A DNA stretch of 64,000 nt from positions 51,077,257 to 51,141,256 of the forward strand of contig CP141128.1 in the NCBI GenBank assembly GCA_035236585.1. Reading direction: 5' to 3'. This document shows, piece by piece, positions 46,121 to 57,500 of the stretch. Position 1 is the stretch's first letter. Each line of letters begins with the position of its first letter. The position numbers and the translations under genes were made by a program. The notes beneath the pieces are model-generated. The model made no database searches, was not told the DNA's origin, and was given only the letters and a program-made list of their open reading frames with translations. The DNA is from Warburgia ugandensis (taxonomy: Eukaryota > Streptophyta > Magnoliopsida > Canellales > Canellaceae).

Positions 46121-48795
46121 TGTAATGACTCCAATTTTGTAACATTAAAATCCCAAGTTAGCAATGAAAAGATCACTTTTTGGAAAAAGGGTATTTTAGT
46201 CATTTTACTTTTCACCTTGACTGAACCCAGAAATTTAGTCCTGAAAATGGTACTATTAGGTGCGTCTCAAAAAAAGGAATCCAACAAGACCAAAATCGCC
46301 TAAAACGGAGTTAAAATGAGCAAGTTATGGCCCTTTGAAGTGCAGGGGCAAAAATATAATTTTTACAAAAAACGGATTTAGCCTGCAAAACACAGGGGCC
46401 CATTTTGATACGGGCACCCTTCATCTTCAACCTCCTAGAGGTTTCTAGAACGGCGGTCATTGGAGGAGAAATCACCGCCATTCTAGAGGTTTCTCCATCG
46501 CCATTCAAAGGCGGTGAGAGCCCCCTCCAAAACCCTCTTATAGCTCTATAAATAGAGCTCTTGGGCGCCTCTAATGGCAGGCCAAAAGCTTAAAGAAAAC
46601 CCGTTGTGGAGGAGTAACCTAGAGGGGAAACGAGGAGAAAAACCCAGCAACGAGCTAGGTATGCCCAAGATCCCTCAAAACCCATCTTCACAGTAGTTCT
46701 AAGATCAATTTCCCTAGGTTTATGCATGAAAAACCATGCAAAATGGAGCCCTGGAGAGCCACCAAGGACCTAGGGACGTTCCCTGGGCCGCACTGGTTCA
46801 ACAGGGTCGAACTAAGGTGTCTTGAGGATGCCCCGGTCCCCCAGACGACGAAAACGTTCCAGCCAGAACGTGATGCGTTGATCATGTCTGAGAAAAACCA
46901 ACGGGCGCGTCTGGGGAGGCGCCCGCAAAAAGGAAAAAGGGGCGGAAAACCCAGCGCGTCTGCAGACGTGTCTGCTGAGGCACACGCCGCAGACGCACAG
47001 CACGCTAGCGATACAGGGTTTTTCGCTCCTTAAGAAATGGCGGGCGCATGCCGGTCACGTGCAGCCCCCTAGCATTCCGCCTTTTCACTCTTAAGACCCT
47101 TATGTACGTGTGACACTAAAACGCTTATAATTTGAGATCTAGAGCTCCGATTGAGGCCCTGCAAAAGGCGTTGTGTCCATATCGACAACACGGACACACC
47201 CAAACTATAAAATCCTTGATCAAGGCCCAATCAAAGGTGGTCATGACCCTTAGAATAGGATGGTGGTGCGTGGCCACTAGACCTTTGGAAAACTAATGAT
47301 ACCAAGGCCCAATTATGACCTTAGGACACCCATAGGCATAAGGATGGACCCTTAATGCCTAAGTAATAAGACCAACCACTCTAAAACCTATAAAAGATAG
47401 GCCAAACTAACATTGATTCCCCAAACCATGTTCAGGTGCATACAAAGACAAAGGGGTTAGCGAGACGTAGCCAGGTAGGTGCTCTATCACTACTAGATTC
47501 TTTTAAAAGAACTATTATTGTTTGAGAATACATTTTTTAAGTATATGACTGGTTTAGCATGACTTAATTCAGCATGCATGTGATAAATGCTTTATGCATA
47601 GACATGTTTTGTAAATAATTGCATATACATTATGCATAGATATGTTTTGCAAACTATTGCATTCATTACATGATTTGTGAGCATTAAGTTCTTGCAAAAA
47701 TTGCATGTCCTTGAGGGTTACCAAAAGACGCTGGAGTGTCGAGGGCCAGGCAGTTGTGAGGGACCCAAAGAGGACAGGTTTTGAAAAAGAGATTTTTTGC
47801 TTGTTTGATCTTGTGTGATTTAGGCTAGTAAGCTCATGGGTGCTATGCCGAGCGGTCTAGGTTGGCCACCCAGCCTCTACCACTATTAGGTGGATGGGTA
47901 CCATGCCCAAAAAGAGGCAACGTCCCTACGTCGATTGCATGTGGTACAGGGGGCTACCACTGGTGTCACGACACTGGGTCGACGTGTCATAGGCCCGGTG
48001 GAGGCTATGACAGAGTGTCCTCAGGTACTCGGGGACCACACGGCGAGGAGGTCATGGGCATAGTTGGACCCTATGGTTTTGTGGACTTATTTGCATTGCA
48101 TATGGCATGATGTGAGGTTGGTCGACCATACCATACTAGATATCCATGAGTTGGATTCAATGAAGCATCTTATGCATATCATAATGTTATGATATATATG
48201 TATATGATACTTTCGATTTTGGATTATGTAATCCTTTATGTCGTTAGTATTTCAGTTTGACAACGGATTTTTATATCGATATTGAACTTGAGTATTCAGA
48301 CATGCACGTGCTTTGGAAAGAGCATATGATTTTAAAACATTACATGCATTATAAAACTAGTAGTGATAGACTCCTACTAAGTATAGTATATACTCACCCT
48401 ATCCTTAACATTTTTCAGGATAGTTCCGCTTACAAATAGGAGACGCCTCAGAAGATATTAGTTCTACGAGCAAGTGAATAAACAAAGGAGACAACTATAC
48501 ATGTGAGTAAACTCTCTACCCTTTGGACATGTATTTGTATTAATTTACAGTTGGGCTGTGTGCTGTGATTGGAAAGACCTAGGGAAAAACACTTATGATT
48601 TCTAAAGCTTTTCGAAAACTACTTTGGTTGTTGTGAAAGCAAATGACGCTCAGGGTTTTCAAAATGAGTTTAAAAATAAATGGTTTTCCACTGCATTGCA
48701 TGGTTTTTATAAAATGGTTTTCAAATAGGGATGCATCCCGCCTTAGGAATTAGATATTGCATTTAAAATTGCATGGGAAAAGCCGGGTCGTCACA
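46121..48795 (+). repeat. 5' LTR of the complete family B element
   Basis: 2,675 bp, from TGTAATGACTCC to CCGGGTCGTCACA. The TATA box is at 46547-46554 inside AGCTCTATAAATAGAGCT. A GAGCTAG/GTATGCC donor-like site lies near 46658, and CCTTAACATTTTTCAG near 48404-48418 is acceptor-like. A GC-rich conserved block spans about 47700-48060. Confidence 0.95.
46547..46554 (+). promoter_or_regulatory. TATA box of family B 5' LTR
   Basis: TATAAATA centred in the perfect inverted repeat AGCTCTAT-AA-ATAGAGCT. It would drive the element's genomic RNA. Confidence 0.7.
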
Positions 48796-48797
48796 GT

Positions 48798-48810
48798 TGG
48801 TATCAGAGCC
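48798..48810 (+). promoter_or_regulatory. Primer binding site of family B element
   Basis: TGGTATCAGAGCC begins two bases after the 5' LTR and complements initiator methionine tRNA, the same primer as family A. Confidence 0.93.
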
Positions 48811-51000
48811 CAGGTTTTATCCTTTCACAGCCAGTCCAGCATGTCCAAGGGTCATAGACAATAGAGAAAATCAAGAAGAAGTAGTATAAATAGGAGTAGT
48901 AGAGATGACTACTTCTATTTGAGGACTAGCATATTAATGCTCGAGTCATTTCACCATAAATAAATAGGTGAAACACTGCTTGGTTTAACAAATAATTAAG
49001 CAAAACCTTATCCAAAATCCAGTCTAAGACACCTTAAGGATTAAGGATTGTTGTGTGGTGCAAATATAAACACTCATATATGGATCATATTATGAGAATG
49101 ATGAATGAGGATGTTAGTGAACTTGTTAGTAGATGGTTCTAACTTGTAATAGATCAATCTCACCAAAGATGAGAACATCTAAGAACTTAGATGACTATCT
49201 TACCATCATAAAGAATATTAGAACATGTGTACACTATCACAAGGGATATGATATGAGTATGATAGGAGATGTAAAAGACAGACTTTGAGAAGAATTTTGA
49301 TGATAATCTAAGAGGGATGAGAACGCAAGATAATACTAGGAAATAATTGTGACTCGTACTAGATCACAAAGGTATGGATCCCGAAGGACTTAGCTCAATT
49401 TTGAATACCTTAATTAGAGTCTTATAAAGAGTAAAGTGCTATTGAATAATAATTACCTGAGTATTATGGAGCAAATCAGAAGATGTGTGCAATTGACATG
49501 TTATGTGATTAAGAGAAACATAACACGAATATGATAGGGAAATGAATTCGACCGAGTTATCAAAATATTTTGATGATAATACTAAGGATGATAATAGATT
49601 GATCCTAACATGAACTTGTAAGAGAAGTAGCATGACCAAAACATCAATGCCATTAGTAAGACATTGTATGAATTTTATTGAGGCTATCGGCAATTGAGGA
49701 TTTCAATGATCTTAAGACAGTTTAGAATCTCTGAGAAGCATTCAGTTTATGATGAAATATCAATTATATGCAACAAAGCACATGAAGACATTGATCTAGG
49801 TAGACAAAAATGAGGATTTTGAAGAAAAGAGAGAAAGAGATAGAGATGTAACTATAAGTATTCAATGAAATATTGAATATTCAAAAGAAGAAGATCATGA
49901 CTCTATGGAGATGCATACAATTCTATCATCTTAAATCCTATAGGAAGGTAGATCAAACAAATACGAAGGAATGATGATAGATGAGTTGGTGATCTTATTG
50001 TAAAAGAGTATAAAGAGAGAAAGCATATGGACTTTGAGTAGAATATCAAATTTCAGGAGATTACGCGACAAGAAATTTTCGAAGAATGGTGACCAACTAG
50101 AAATTAAAATTCTACAAATAGTTTGATAACAATTATTACAATTAGATTCTTATCGGATCCATTAGCTTATAAGGAACACCAATGGATATAATAAAAAGGA
50201 AAATTTGGTGATATCTCAGCTTGCCACTACATGAGTAAATAAAATATATTGAAAAAGGGATTAACCCGGACAGTGACTTGTCCATTTAGTAAGTAGGGTA
50301 CCATCAAGGATCAAATTGAGGTCTTGCTATCATAGATTGGAAGAGCAAAAATCTCAAGACTATTATTTAGCCATTACCTTTAGAGCAATATTGACTAAAG
50401 GTATCCCACCCTATTTTATCAAATATGTTAGTAGTCGAAGTTATATACTCAGAGGGATGTTGTAAGTCTTTAGACTTGAGTTTTCCTTGAAAAGAAAAGT
50501 ACTTGTTAAAATAAGTTGCAACTGAGATAGGAGAAAAAATAAGAAGTGATCTAAACCAATGGGAAACATTTTTCAAAAAGGCTACCATGATAAGGTAAAG
50601 AAATTACTTTGAGTCTGAAAAATATTGCTGACTTGGATTGAAAAGGAAGGCAAATAGGTATTGATCACTTTAGAGACCCTTGAGCTTATGACAGAGATAT
50701 ATCTGAAAAGAGATCAATAGGTAATCAAATAAAGTCTTTCTATATGTCTACGAAAATGTTCAATGCTTACCTAAGTGTTTTTCAAATTTGTTGATTTAAC
50801 AGCTTCAGCATAACTTGATGTAGTAGTTATTGAACAAGAACTGCTATTATAAGCTAATTATGAGGAGGCACTTGAAGGATAAAATTTGAGGAATTAAGGA
50901 AATCATTACTCATGAGGATGCCTCCTGACAATACAGACTGCATGGTTAACGATAAAGCCTTGATAAAATATTAAACAATATATTGACACAAGGGATGGAA

Positions 51001-51336
51001 GGAGAAAAGGTGAGATGGCTAGCACACTATAAGGTGAAGATTTAATGTTACGTTGCCTTTAGACAAATAGTTAGTTGTTATGAGCATATACCAAGTACGA
51101 AAAATCAATTAAAGGAATTTCCTAAGGACTAACCCTATTGGATTGAGTATAGAACTTTTGAACTAGAAGGAGAAAAGGTGAGATGGCTAGCACACTATAA
51201 GGTGAAGATTTAATGTTACGTTGCCTTTAGACAAATAGTTAGTTGTTATGAGCATATACCAAGTACGAAAAATCAATTAAAGGAATTTCCTAAGGACTAA
51301 CCCTATTGGATTGAGTATAGAACTTTTGAACTAGAA
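51001..51336 (+). repeat. Perfect 168-bp tandem duplication
   Basis: Units 51001-51168 and 51169-51336 appear identical base for base, beginning GGAGAAAAGGTGAGATGGC. No other interior sequence is duplicated. Confidence 0.92.
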
Positions 51337-52294
51337 GGTAACAAAGAAAACCATCAAGCAAAGAAAGGATAAAAAGGATGATGACAAAGGATTCAACCAT
51401 GACCTAGCAAGGGTATTTGGATATGAATAAGAGGCTTTTTGCTTTGCATAAATGGGAACATTATTGAAAATCCTAATGACAAATTGATGAGAATAGTAAG
51501 ATAGGCCTCTAGACAAGAACATTTGACCCATGATGATGAATTGACTTGAGTTTGGATAAAATCTTCAAGAGAGGAAAGCGTTTAATGAATTCAATAATTA
51601 TGAAACTGGATATGGAGTTAGGACATTTTACTTACAATATATGATAAGGTCCTCGATGGAAGATGCTACTAATTGGCATTCATTTTCGAATATAACCATG
51701 GTCAAGGAAATCAAGTCACATATGGAAAACGACAGACAGTTGAAATTCAAAGTTAAGCAAGAGTTTGGCTATAGAGTACATGATACCATATCAGTTATTG
51801 AAGTATCTTGGAGACAAATATAAGAAGCAAAGTTAGACACAATAGAAAGAAGGTAACTTTTTGGACTTGTGGATAATGAAGAGATCACTAGATGAAAGGG
51901 ATTATCCTATGATATTCAAAATAAAATAGGAGAAATAAGATCATAAGATCTCAAAGAAGTATGGAGTAATTTATATATGAATATAGAAGCATGATCCTAC
52001 GAGGAGACTATCCTATACACGATGAGAAAAGTATGGGCATCTAAGGATTTCGAGATAGATGAAGTAGTGCTAGAAATTGGTATTGTTAAACTAGCACATA
52101 TGAGAGTATGCATCAGAATACGCAGCAAAAGCGGCCCTTATAGGTGAGGCCTTATAGGAGGAACAATAGGAATGATAAATTGAGGATGAGGCTAGATTTG
52201 TTTCCCAAGGGGGAGAATGCGTTCACTAAGAAGTTATCTAAGAAACAAATACCAGGAAGATGATAATTTATGGAATTTTCAGGACAAAATTCTC

Positions 52295-52309
52295 TTAAGG
52301 GGGTAATAA
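52295..52309 (+). promoter_or_regulatory. Polypurine tract of family B element
   Basis: TTAAGGGGGTAATAA directly before the 3' LTR start TGTAATGACTCC. Confidence 0.75.
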
Positions 52310-54987
52310 TGTAATGACTCCAATTTTGTAACATTAAAATCCCAAGTTAGCAATGAAAAGATCACTTTTTGGAAATAAGGGTATTTTGGTCATTTCACTA
52401 TTCACCTTGACTGAACCTAGAAATTTAGTCCTGAAAATGGTACCATTAGGAGTGTCTCAGAAAAAAGAATCCAACAAGACCAAAATCACCTAAAACGGAG
52501 TTAAAATGAGCAAGTTATGGCCCTTTGAAATGCAGGGGCAAAAATGTAATTTTTACAAAAAACGGATTTAGCCTGCAAAACATAGGGGCCCATTTTGATA
52601 CGGGCACCCTTCATCTTCAACCTCCTAGAGGGTTCTAGAACGACGATGATTGGAGGAGAAATCACCACCATTCTGGAGGTTTCTCCACTGCCATTCAAAG
52701 GCGGTGAGAGCCCCCTCCAGAACCCTCTTATAGCTCTATAAATAGAGCTCTTGGGCACCTCTAATGGCAGCCCAAAAGCATAAAGAAAACCCGTTGTGGA
52801 GGAGTAACCTAGAGGGAAAATGAGGAGGAAAACTTAGCAAGGAGCCAGGTATGCCCAAGATCCCTCAAAACCCATCTTCATAGTAGTTCTAAGATCAATT
52901 TCCCTAGGTTTATGCATGAAAAACCAAGCAAAATGGAGCCCTAGAGAGCCACCAAGGACCTAGGGACGTTCCCTGGGCCACACTGGTTTGACAAGGTTGA
53001 ACCAAGGTGTCCTGAGGACGCCCCGGTCCCCCAGACGATGAAAACGTTCTAGCCGAAACGTGATGCGTCGATCGCATCTGAGAAAAACCAACGGGCGCGT
53101 CTGGGGATGCGCCTGTAAAAAGGAAAAACGGGCGGAAAACCTGGCGCATCTACAGACGCGCCTGCTGAGGCACACGCCGTAGATGCACAGCACGCTAGCA
53201 ATACAGGGTTTTTCGCTCCTTAAGAAAAGGCGGGTGCATGCCACTGATGCGCAGCGCCCTAGCATTCCACCTTTTCACTCTTAAGACCCTTATGTACGTG
53301 TGACACTAAAACGCTTATAATTTGAGATCTAGAGCTCCGATTGAGGCCCCGCAAAAGGCGTTGTGTCCATATCGACAACACGGACACACCCAAACTATAA
53401 AATCCTTGATCAAGGCCCAATCAAAGGTGGTCATGACCCTTAGAATAGGATGGTGGTGCGTGGCCACTAGACCTTTGGAAAACTAATGATACCAAGGCCC
53501 AATTACGACCTTAGGACACCCATAGGCATAAGGATGGACCCTTAATGCCTAAGTAATAAGACCAACCACTCTAAAACCTATAAAAGATAGGCCAAACTAA
53601 CATTGATTCCCCAAACCATGTTCAGGTGCATACAAAGACAAAGGGGTTAGCGCGACGTAGCCAGGTAGGTGCTCTATCACTACTAGATTCTTTTAAAAGA
53701 ACTATTATTGTTTGAGAATACATTTTTTAAGTATATGACTGGTTTAGCATGACTTAATTCAGCATGCATGTGATAAATGCTTTATGCATAGACATGTTTT
53801 GTAAATAATTGCATATACATTATGCATAGATATGTTTTGCAAACTATTGCATACATTGCATGATTTGCGAGCATTAAGTTCTTGCAAAAATTGCATGTCC
53901 TTGAGGGTTACCAAAAGACGCTGGAGTGCCGAGGGCCAGGCAGTTGTGAGGGACCCAAAGAGGACAGGTTTTGAAAAATAGATTTTTCGCTTGTTTGATC
54001 TTGTGTGATTTGGGCTAGTAAGCTCGTGGGTGCTATGCCGAGGGGTCTGGGTTGGCCACCCAGCCTCTACCACTATTAGGTGGATGGGTACCACGCCCAA
54101 AAAGAGGCAACGTCCCTACGTCGACTGCATGTGGTACAGGGGGCTACCACTGGTGTCATGGCACTGGGTCGACGTGTCATAGGCCCCGTGGAGGCTATGA
54201 CCGAGTGTCCTCAGGTACTCGGGGACCACACGGCGAGGAGGTCATGGGCATAGTTGGACCCTATGGTTTTGTGGACTTATTTGCATTGCATATGGCATGA
54301 TGTGAGGTTGGTCGACCATACCATACTAGATATCCATGAGTTGGATTCAATGAAGCATCTTATGCATATCATAATGTTATGATATATATATGTATATGAT
54401 ACTTTCGATTTTGGATTATGTAATCCTTTAAGTCGTTAGTATTTCAGTTTGACAATAGATTTTTATATCGATATTGAACTTGAGTATTCAGACATGCACG
54501 TGCTTTGGAAAGAGCATATGATTTTAAAACATTGCATGCATTATAAAACTAGTAGTGATAGACTTGTACTGAGTATAGTATATACTCACCCTATCCTTAA
54601 CATTTTTCAGGATAGTTCTGCTTACAAATAGGAGACGCCTCAGAAGATATTAGTGCTACGAGCAAGTGAATAAACAAAGGAGACAACTATACATGTGAGT
54701 AAACTCTCTACCCTTTGGACATGTATTTGTATTAATTTACAGTTGGGCTATGTGCTGTGACTGGAAAGACCTGGGGAAAAACACTTATGATTTCTAAAGC
54801 TTTTCAAAAACTACTTTGGTTGTTGTGAAAGCAAATGACGCTCGGGGTTTTCAAAATGAGTTTAAAAATAAAAGTTTTTCCGCTGCATTGCATGGTTTTT
54901 ATAAAATGGTTTTCAAATAGGGATGCATCCCGCCTTAGGAATTAGATATTGCATTTAAAAATGCATGGGAAAACCCGGGTCGTCACA
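52310..54987 (+). repeat. 3' LTR of the complete family B element
   Basis: 2,678 bp, aligning end to end with 46121-48795. TATA box at 52737-52744, acceptor-like CCTTAACATTTTTCAG ending near 54610, terminal CCCGGGTCGTCACA. Confidence 0.95.
52737..52744 (+). promoter_or_regulatory. TATA box of family B 3' LTR
   Basis: TATAAATA inside the intact AGCTCTAT-AA-ATAGAGCT inverted repeat. It could start read-out transcription into the flanking family A LTR. Confidence 0.65.
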
Positions 54988-56464
54988 AAAAGTGAACTTT
55001 TCATTAACAACATGGGATTTCAAGGTTACAAAAGTAGAGTCATTACAATGGCAGACCTCAAGGAGTAAGAATACCCTTCTGAGGTAGGAGGATTTTATGA
55101 ATGCATCTACATGAAGGATACATGTTGAATACATGATCTTATGTATAGAAATGTTGACATGTATAATGCAAATACCTTGTGTTAAAATCCTTATGATCCA
55201 ACTAAATAATGAGAAAATAGATATGAAATGGTTAAGTGTAGAGTTCAAGAAAACCCTAAGTGAATGGGGAAGTAGAAGATATTCCAGCCCTATATAAACA
55301 GACATATTGTTTGATACATGTAAGAAATATTTTACATACGTGCATGGAGGCTTGTGGTTTGGTTTTAAATAGGCGTAGGCCTGGGGATGCTATGCTAGGG
55401 GAGTTATGAGGGTTTGGCCACCTGCTCTACAAAATTTGTTGATGATGAATTCCATGCCTAAGAAAGGCAGAAAGTCGGGTGAGGCAATTATGGGAAGGCC
55501 GCCAATGTGATAGCCATGGTCGCCCCATACGGACATGGATTTTATATTTCCACTGAATATGGTATGTGTGGACAATTGAGTAGTTATCCAGGCGCGTTGT
55601 ATGGATTAGACTGCAAGCATGGTAGTCCTTTGATTTATTTTGAACCATGATGCATATGAGATAGGCATAGTAAGATGCCTTATATATGGCATAATGAAAT
55701 GCCAGGTAATTGTATATTACCAATGTTCTCAGGAAAAAGGGAATTCCAAATATAGTAACTAGTTGATATACTAATCTCTTACAATTTAAAGAGTTGATTA
55801 GCTTAGTTGGGAATGAGAAATGAATTTTTCACTATTTTGATGAATTTGTTCATATACATTATGTAGAAGGATATACATAAATGATAAAATAAAGGTCATA
55901 GAAATGAGATTGATCCATGATCATGTTTATGACAGAAATGAATAATGGGATTAATGAGTATTAGGATTATATTGTCAAATTATGCTACTTCTTTAATCCC
56001 CTACCAAGCAAAGCTTACTAGGATATTGTACATGTTTGAATGTTTACAATATCTCAAATACAGAGAAGGAGAGTTCGGAGCTCAAGACTTGAAAGAAAAA
56101 TTAATCAGGGTATATCCATTGAAGACATGTATTTTATTTGAGAGTATTATATGTATTGAGAGTTTTTATTGTATGTGAGCTTTGAAATTTGGATTATGTA
56201 ATTTGGACAAGTATTGTAATGATACTGGGCTATATTGTAAACCAATGGATGGATCCTAAAGTTTAATAAAAGTTTATTCCTTTAATGGAATTTTATCTTG
56301 TACAAAACTCTACTTATGTTATGAAGTGATGACTTGGGTTTTATAAAACAAGTTCTAAAGAAAAGAATTTCTACTACTTTGTTTTACAAAAAAAATTTAT
56401 TACTAAGGGCCCTGTCTTTGCAAAATGTATTATAAAATGTGTTATAAAAACTCAGGTTGTCACA

Positions 56465-57500
56465 CCCTTGGTGTCGAGGGAATTTCTAGTTTTGCCTCCT
56501 TAACCACTAATGGTTTGGTACAGTAGGTGTTGATGTGTCCATACTCCCCACAATTATTGCACTTGATCGAAAACCTTTGTGGTTGTTGTTGTCCCAGTCT
56601 AGGGCACATATTGCCTTGGTGGAACTTTCTGCATCTTAGACATGGTTGTCTATTTTGCCCTGATGCATTGTTCCTCTAATTTCTTGGGGCTTAAGATTGT
56701 TCTAAGGTCTTTTATTCTTCTAGAAGGGCTTTGGATTATAGTTTCCTCCTCAACCAAACTTGGCGGTGTGAGTCTTCTTGTATTCTTCTTCAAACTTGGA
56801 AGCCATTTCCACACATTCAGATAAGGTCATGGGTTTAATGCAAAGTACCTTTACTTTCAACCTTGGGTGCAGCCCTTCTATGAATCGATTCATTGTGTGT
56901 GTTTCTGTGTTACACACATGAGTCGTAAATCTCCTTAACTGTTTAAATTTATTATCGTACTCTACACTACCATGTTTCCTTGTCTAAGCTCCAAAAACTC
57001 TATAAGCTTTCTTGCTTGTACATGAGAAGGAAATATTTGTTGGTGAAGACTTCCTTAAATTCCTCCCATGTAGTATATTTAGAATTTGAGAAGAAGGTAT
57101 TGTTAGCTATTCTCCACCAAAATGCAGCTTCTTGTTTTAATAGATAGGTGACAAATTTAACCTTCAACTCTGAAGGAGTACGTAGTGCACTAAAAGTCCT
57201 TTCTAGTTCATATATCCATTCCTCAGCCTTCTCAGCTTTGCCCTTGCCATTATACCCCGTAGCCATCTTTTGAAGTCTCTCCATCATTTTGTCAACCTTT
57301 TTTGGTGCTAATGGAGACTTTCTAACTACTTCACTTAGTACAAGGGAAGATTGACCTTGTACCAGTGTGGGAGTATCTGGTGTTGGTGTATTGTGTCTCA
57401 CTTCAGGCTGAGTCTGAGCTTGAGTACTAGGTATCTCCACTGGAGGTGATGAACTTTGGGGTTGTTGAATGTAAGGAAGAAGGTTCCTCAATACCCTTGT
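56465..57500 (-). pseudogene. Element 0 gag segment
   Basis: Read leftward from 57491: a Pro/Ser/Thr-rich start (MRNLLPYIQQPQSSSPPVE), then the capsid-type region (GKAEKAEEWIYELERTFSAL, LKQEAAFWWRIANNTFFSN, WEEFKEVFTNKYF), then a zinc knuckle region near 56560. It matches element 1 gag and preserves the uninterrupted site for solo LTR B2. It is bounded by solo LTRs A3 on the right and A2 on the left. Fossil, with a few breaks. Confidence 0.85.

Larger units (their letters stand above)
48796..52309 (+). other. Interior of the family B element, no recognisable coding
   Basis: 3,514 bp of AT-rich sequence. No frame exceeds about 85 residues, and none shows protease, reverse transcriptase, RNase H or integrase motifs on either strand. 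The end (GGACAAAATTCTCTTAAGGGGG) resembles the usual stretch before the purine tract of gypsy elements. A perfect 168-bp tandem duplication lies at 51001-51336. Confidence 0.75.
46121..54987 (+). mobile_element. Complete family B element, non-autonomous
   Basis: 8,867 bp, flanked by the target duplication AAAAG (46116-46120 and 54988-54992). It has two full LTRs (46121-48795 and 52310-54987), a primer site at 48798-48810, a purine tract at 52295-52309 and a 3.5-kb interior. The LTRs differ by a few per cent (more at the start, little in the second half), so it is one of the youngest insertions here, probably a few million years old at most under commonly used plant rates. The structural signals look whole, but no gag or pol domain is recognisable, so it is best described as a large retrotransposon derivative that depended on proteins from elsewhere. 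A fully decayed autonomous interior cannot be excluded. Confidence 0.92.
43630..55047 (-). mobile_element. Solo LTR B3 of family B, reversed and split by a complete family B element
   Basis: On the plus strand it starts TGTGACGACCCGGG at 43630 and ends AGTCATTACA at 55047, with the target duplication ATGGC at 43625-43629 and 55048-55052. Its own sequence is 43630-46120 and 54993-55047, about 2.55 kb, a normal family B LTR. It lies in solo LTR A2. A younger family B element entered it about 55 bp from its tip. Its TATA box is at 45735-45742 on the minus strand. Confidence 0.92.
26683..56464 (+). mobile_element. Solo family A LTR (A2) holding a stack of younger insertions
   Basis: The LTR starts TGTAATAACCC at 26683 and ends CTCAGGTTGTCACA at 56464, with the target duplication CCCTT at 26678-26682 and 56465-56469. 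Its own sequence is 26683-28591, 42449-43629 and 55053-56464, together about 4.5 kb, the normal family length. The guests are element 1 (28592-42443) and solo LTR B3 (43630-55047). Neither end has a primer site or purine tract, so it is a solo LTR. The sequence has diverged visibly from the other family A LTRs, as expected for an older layer. Confidence 0.88.
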
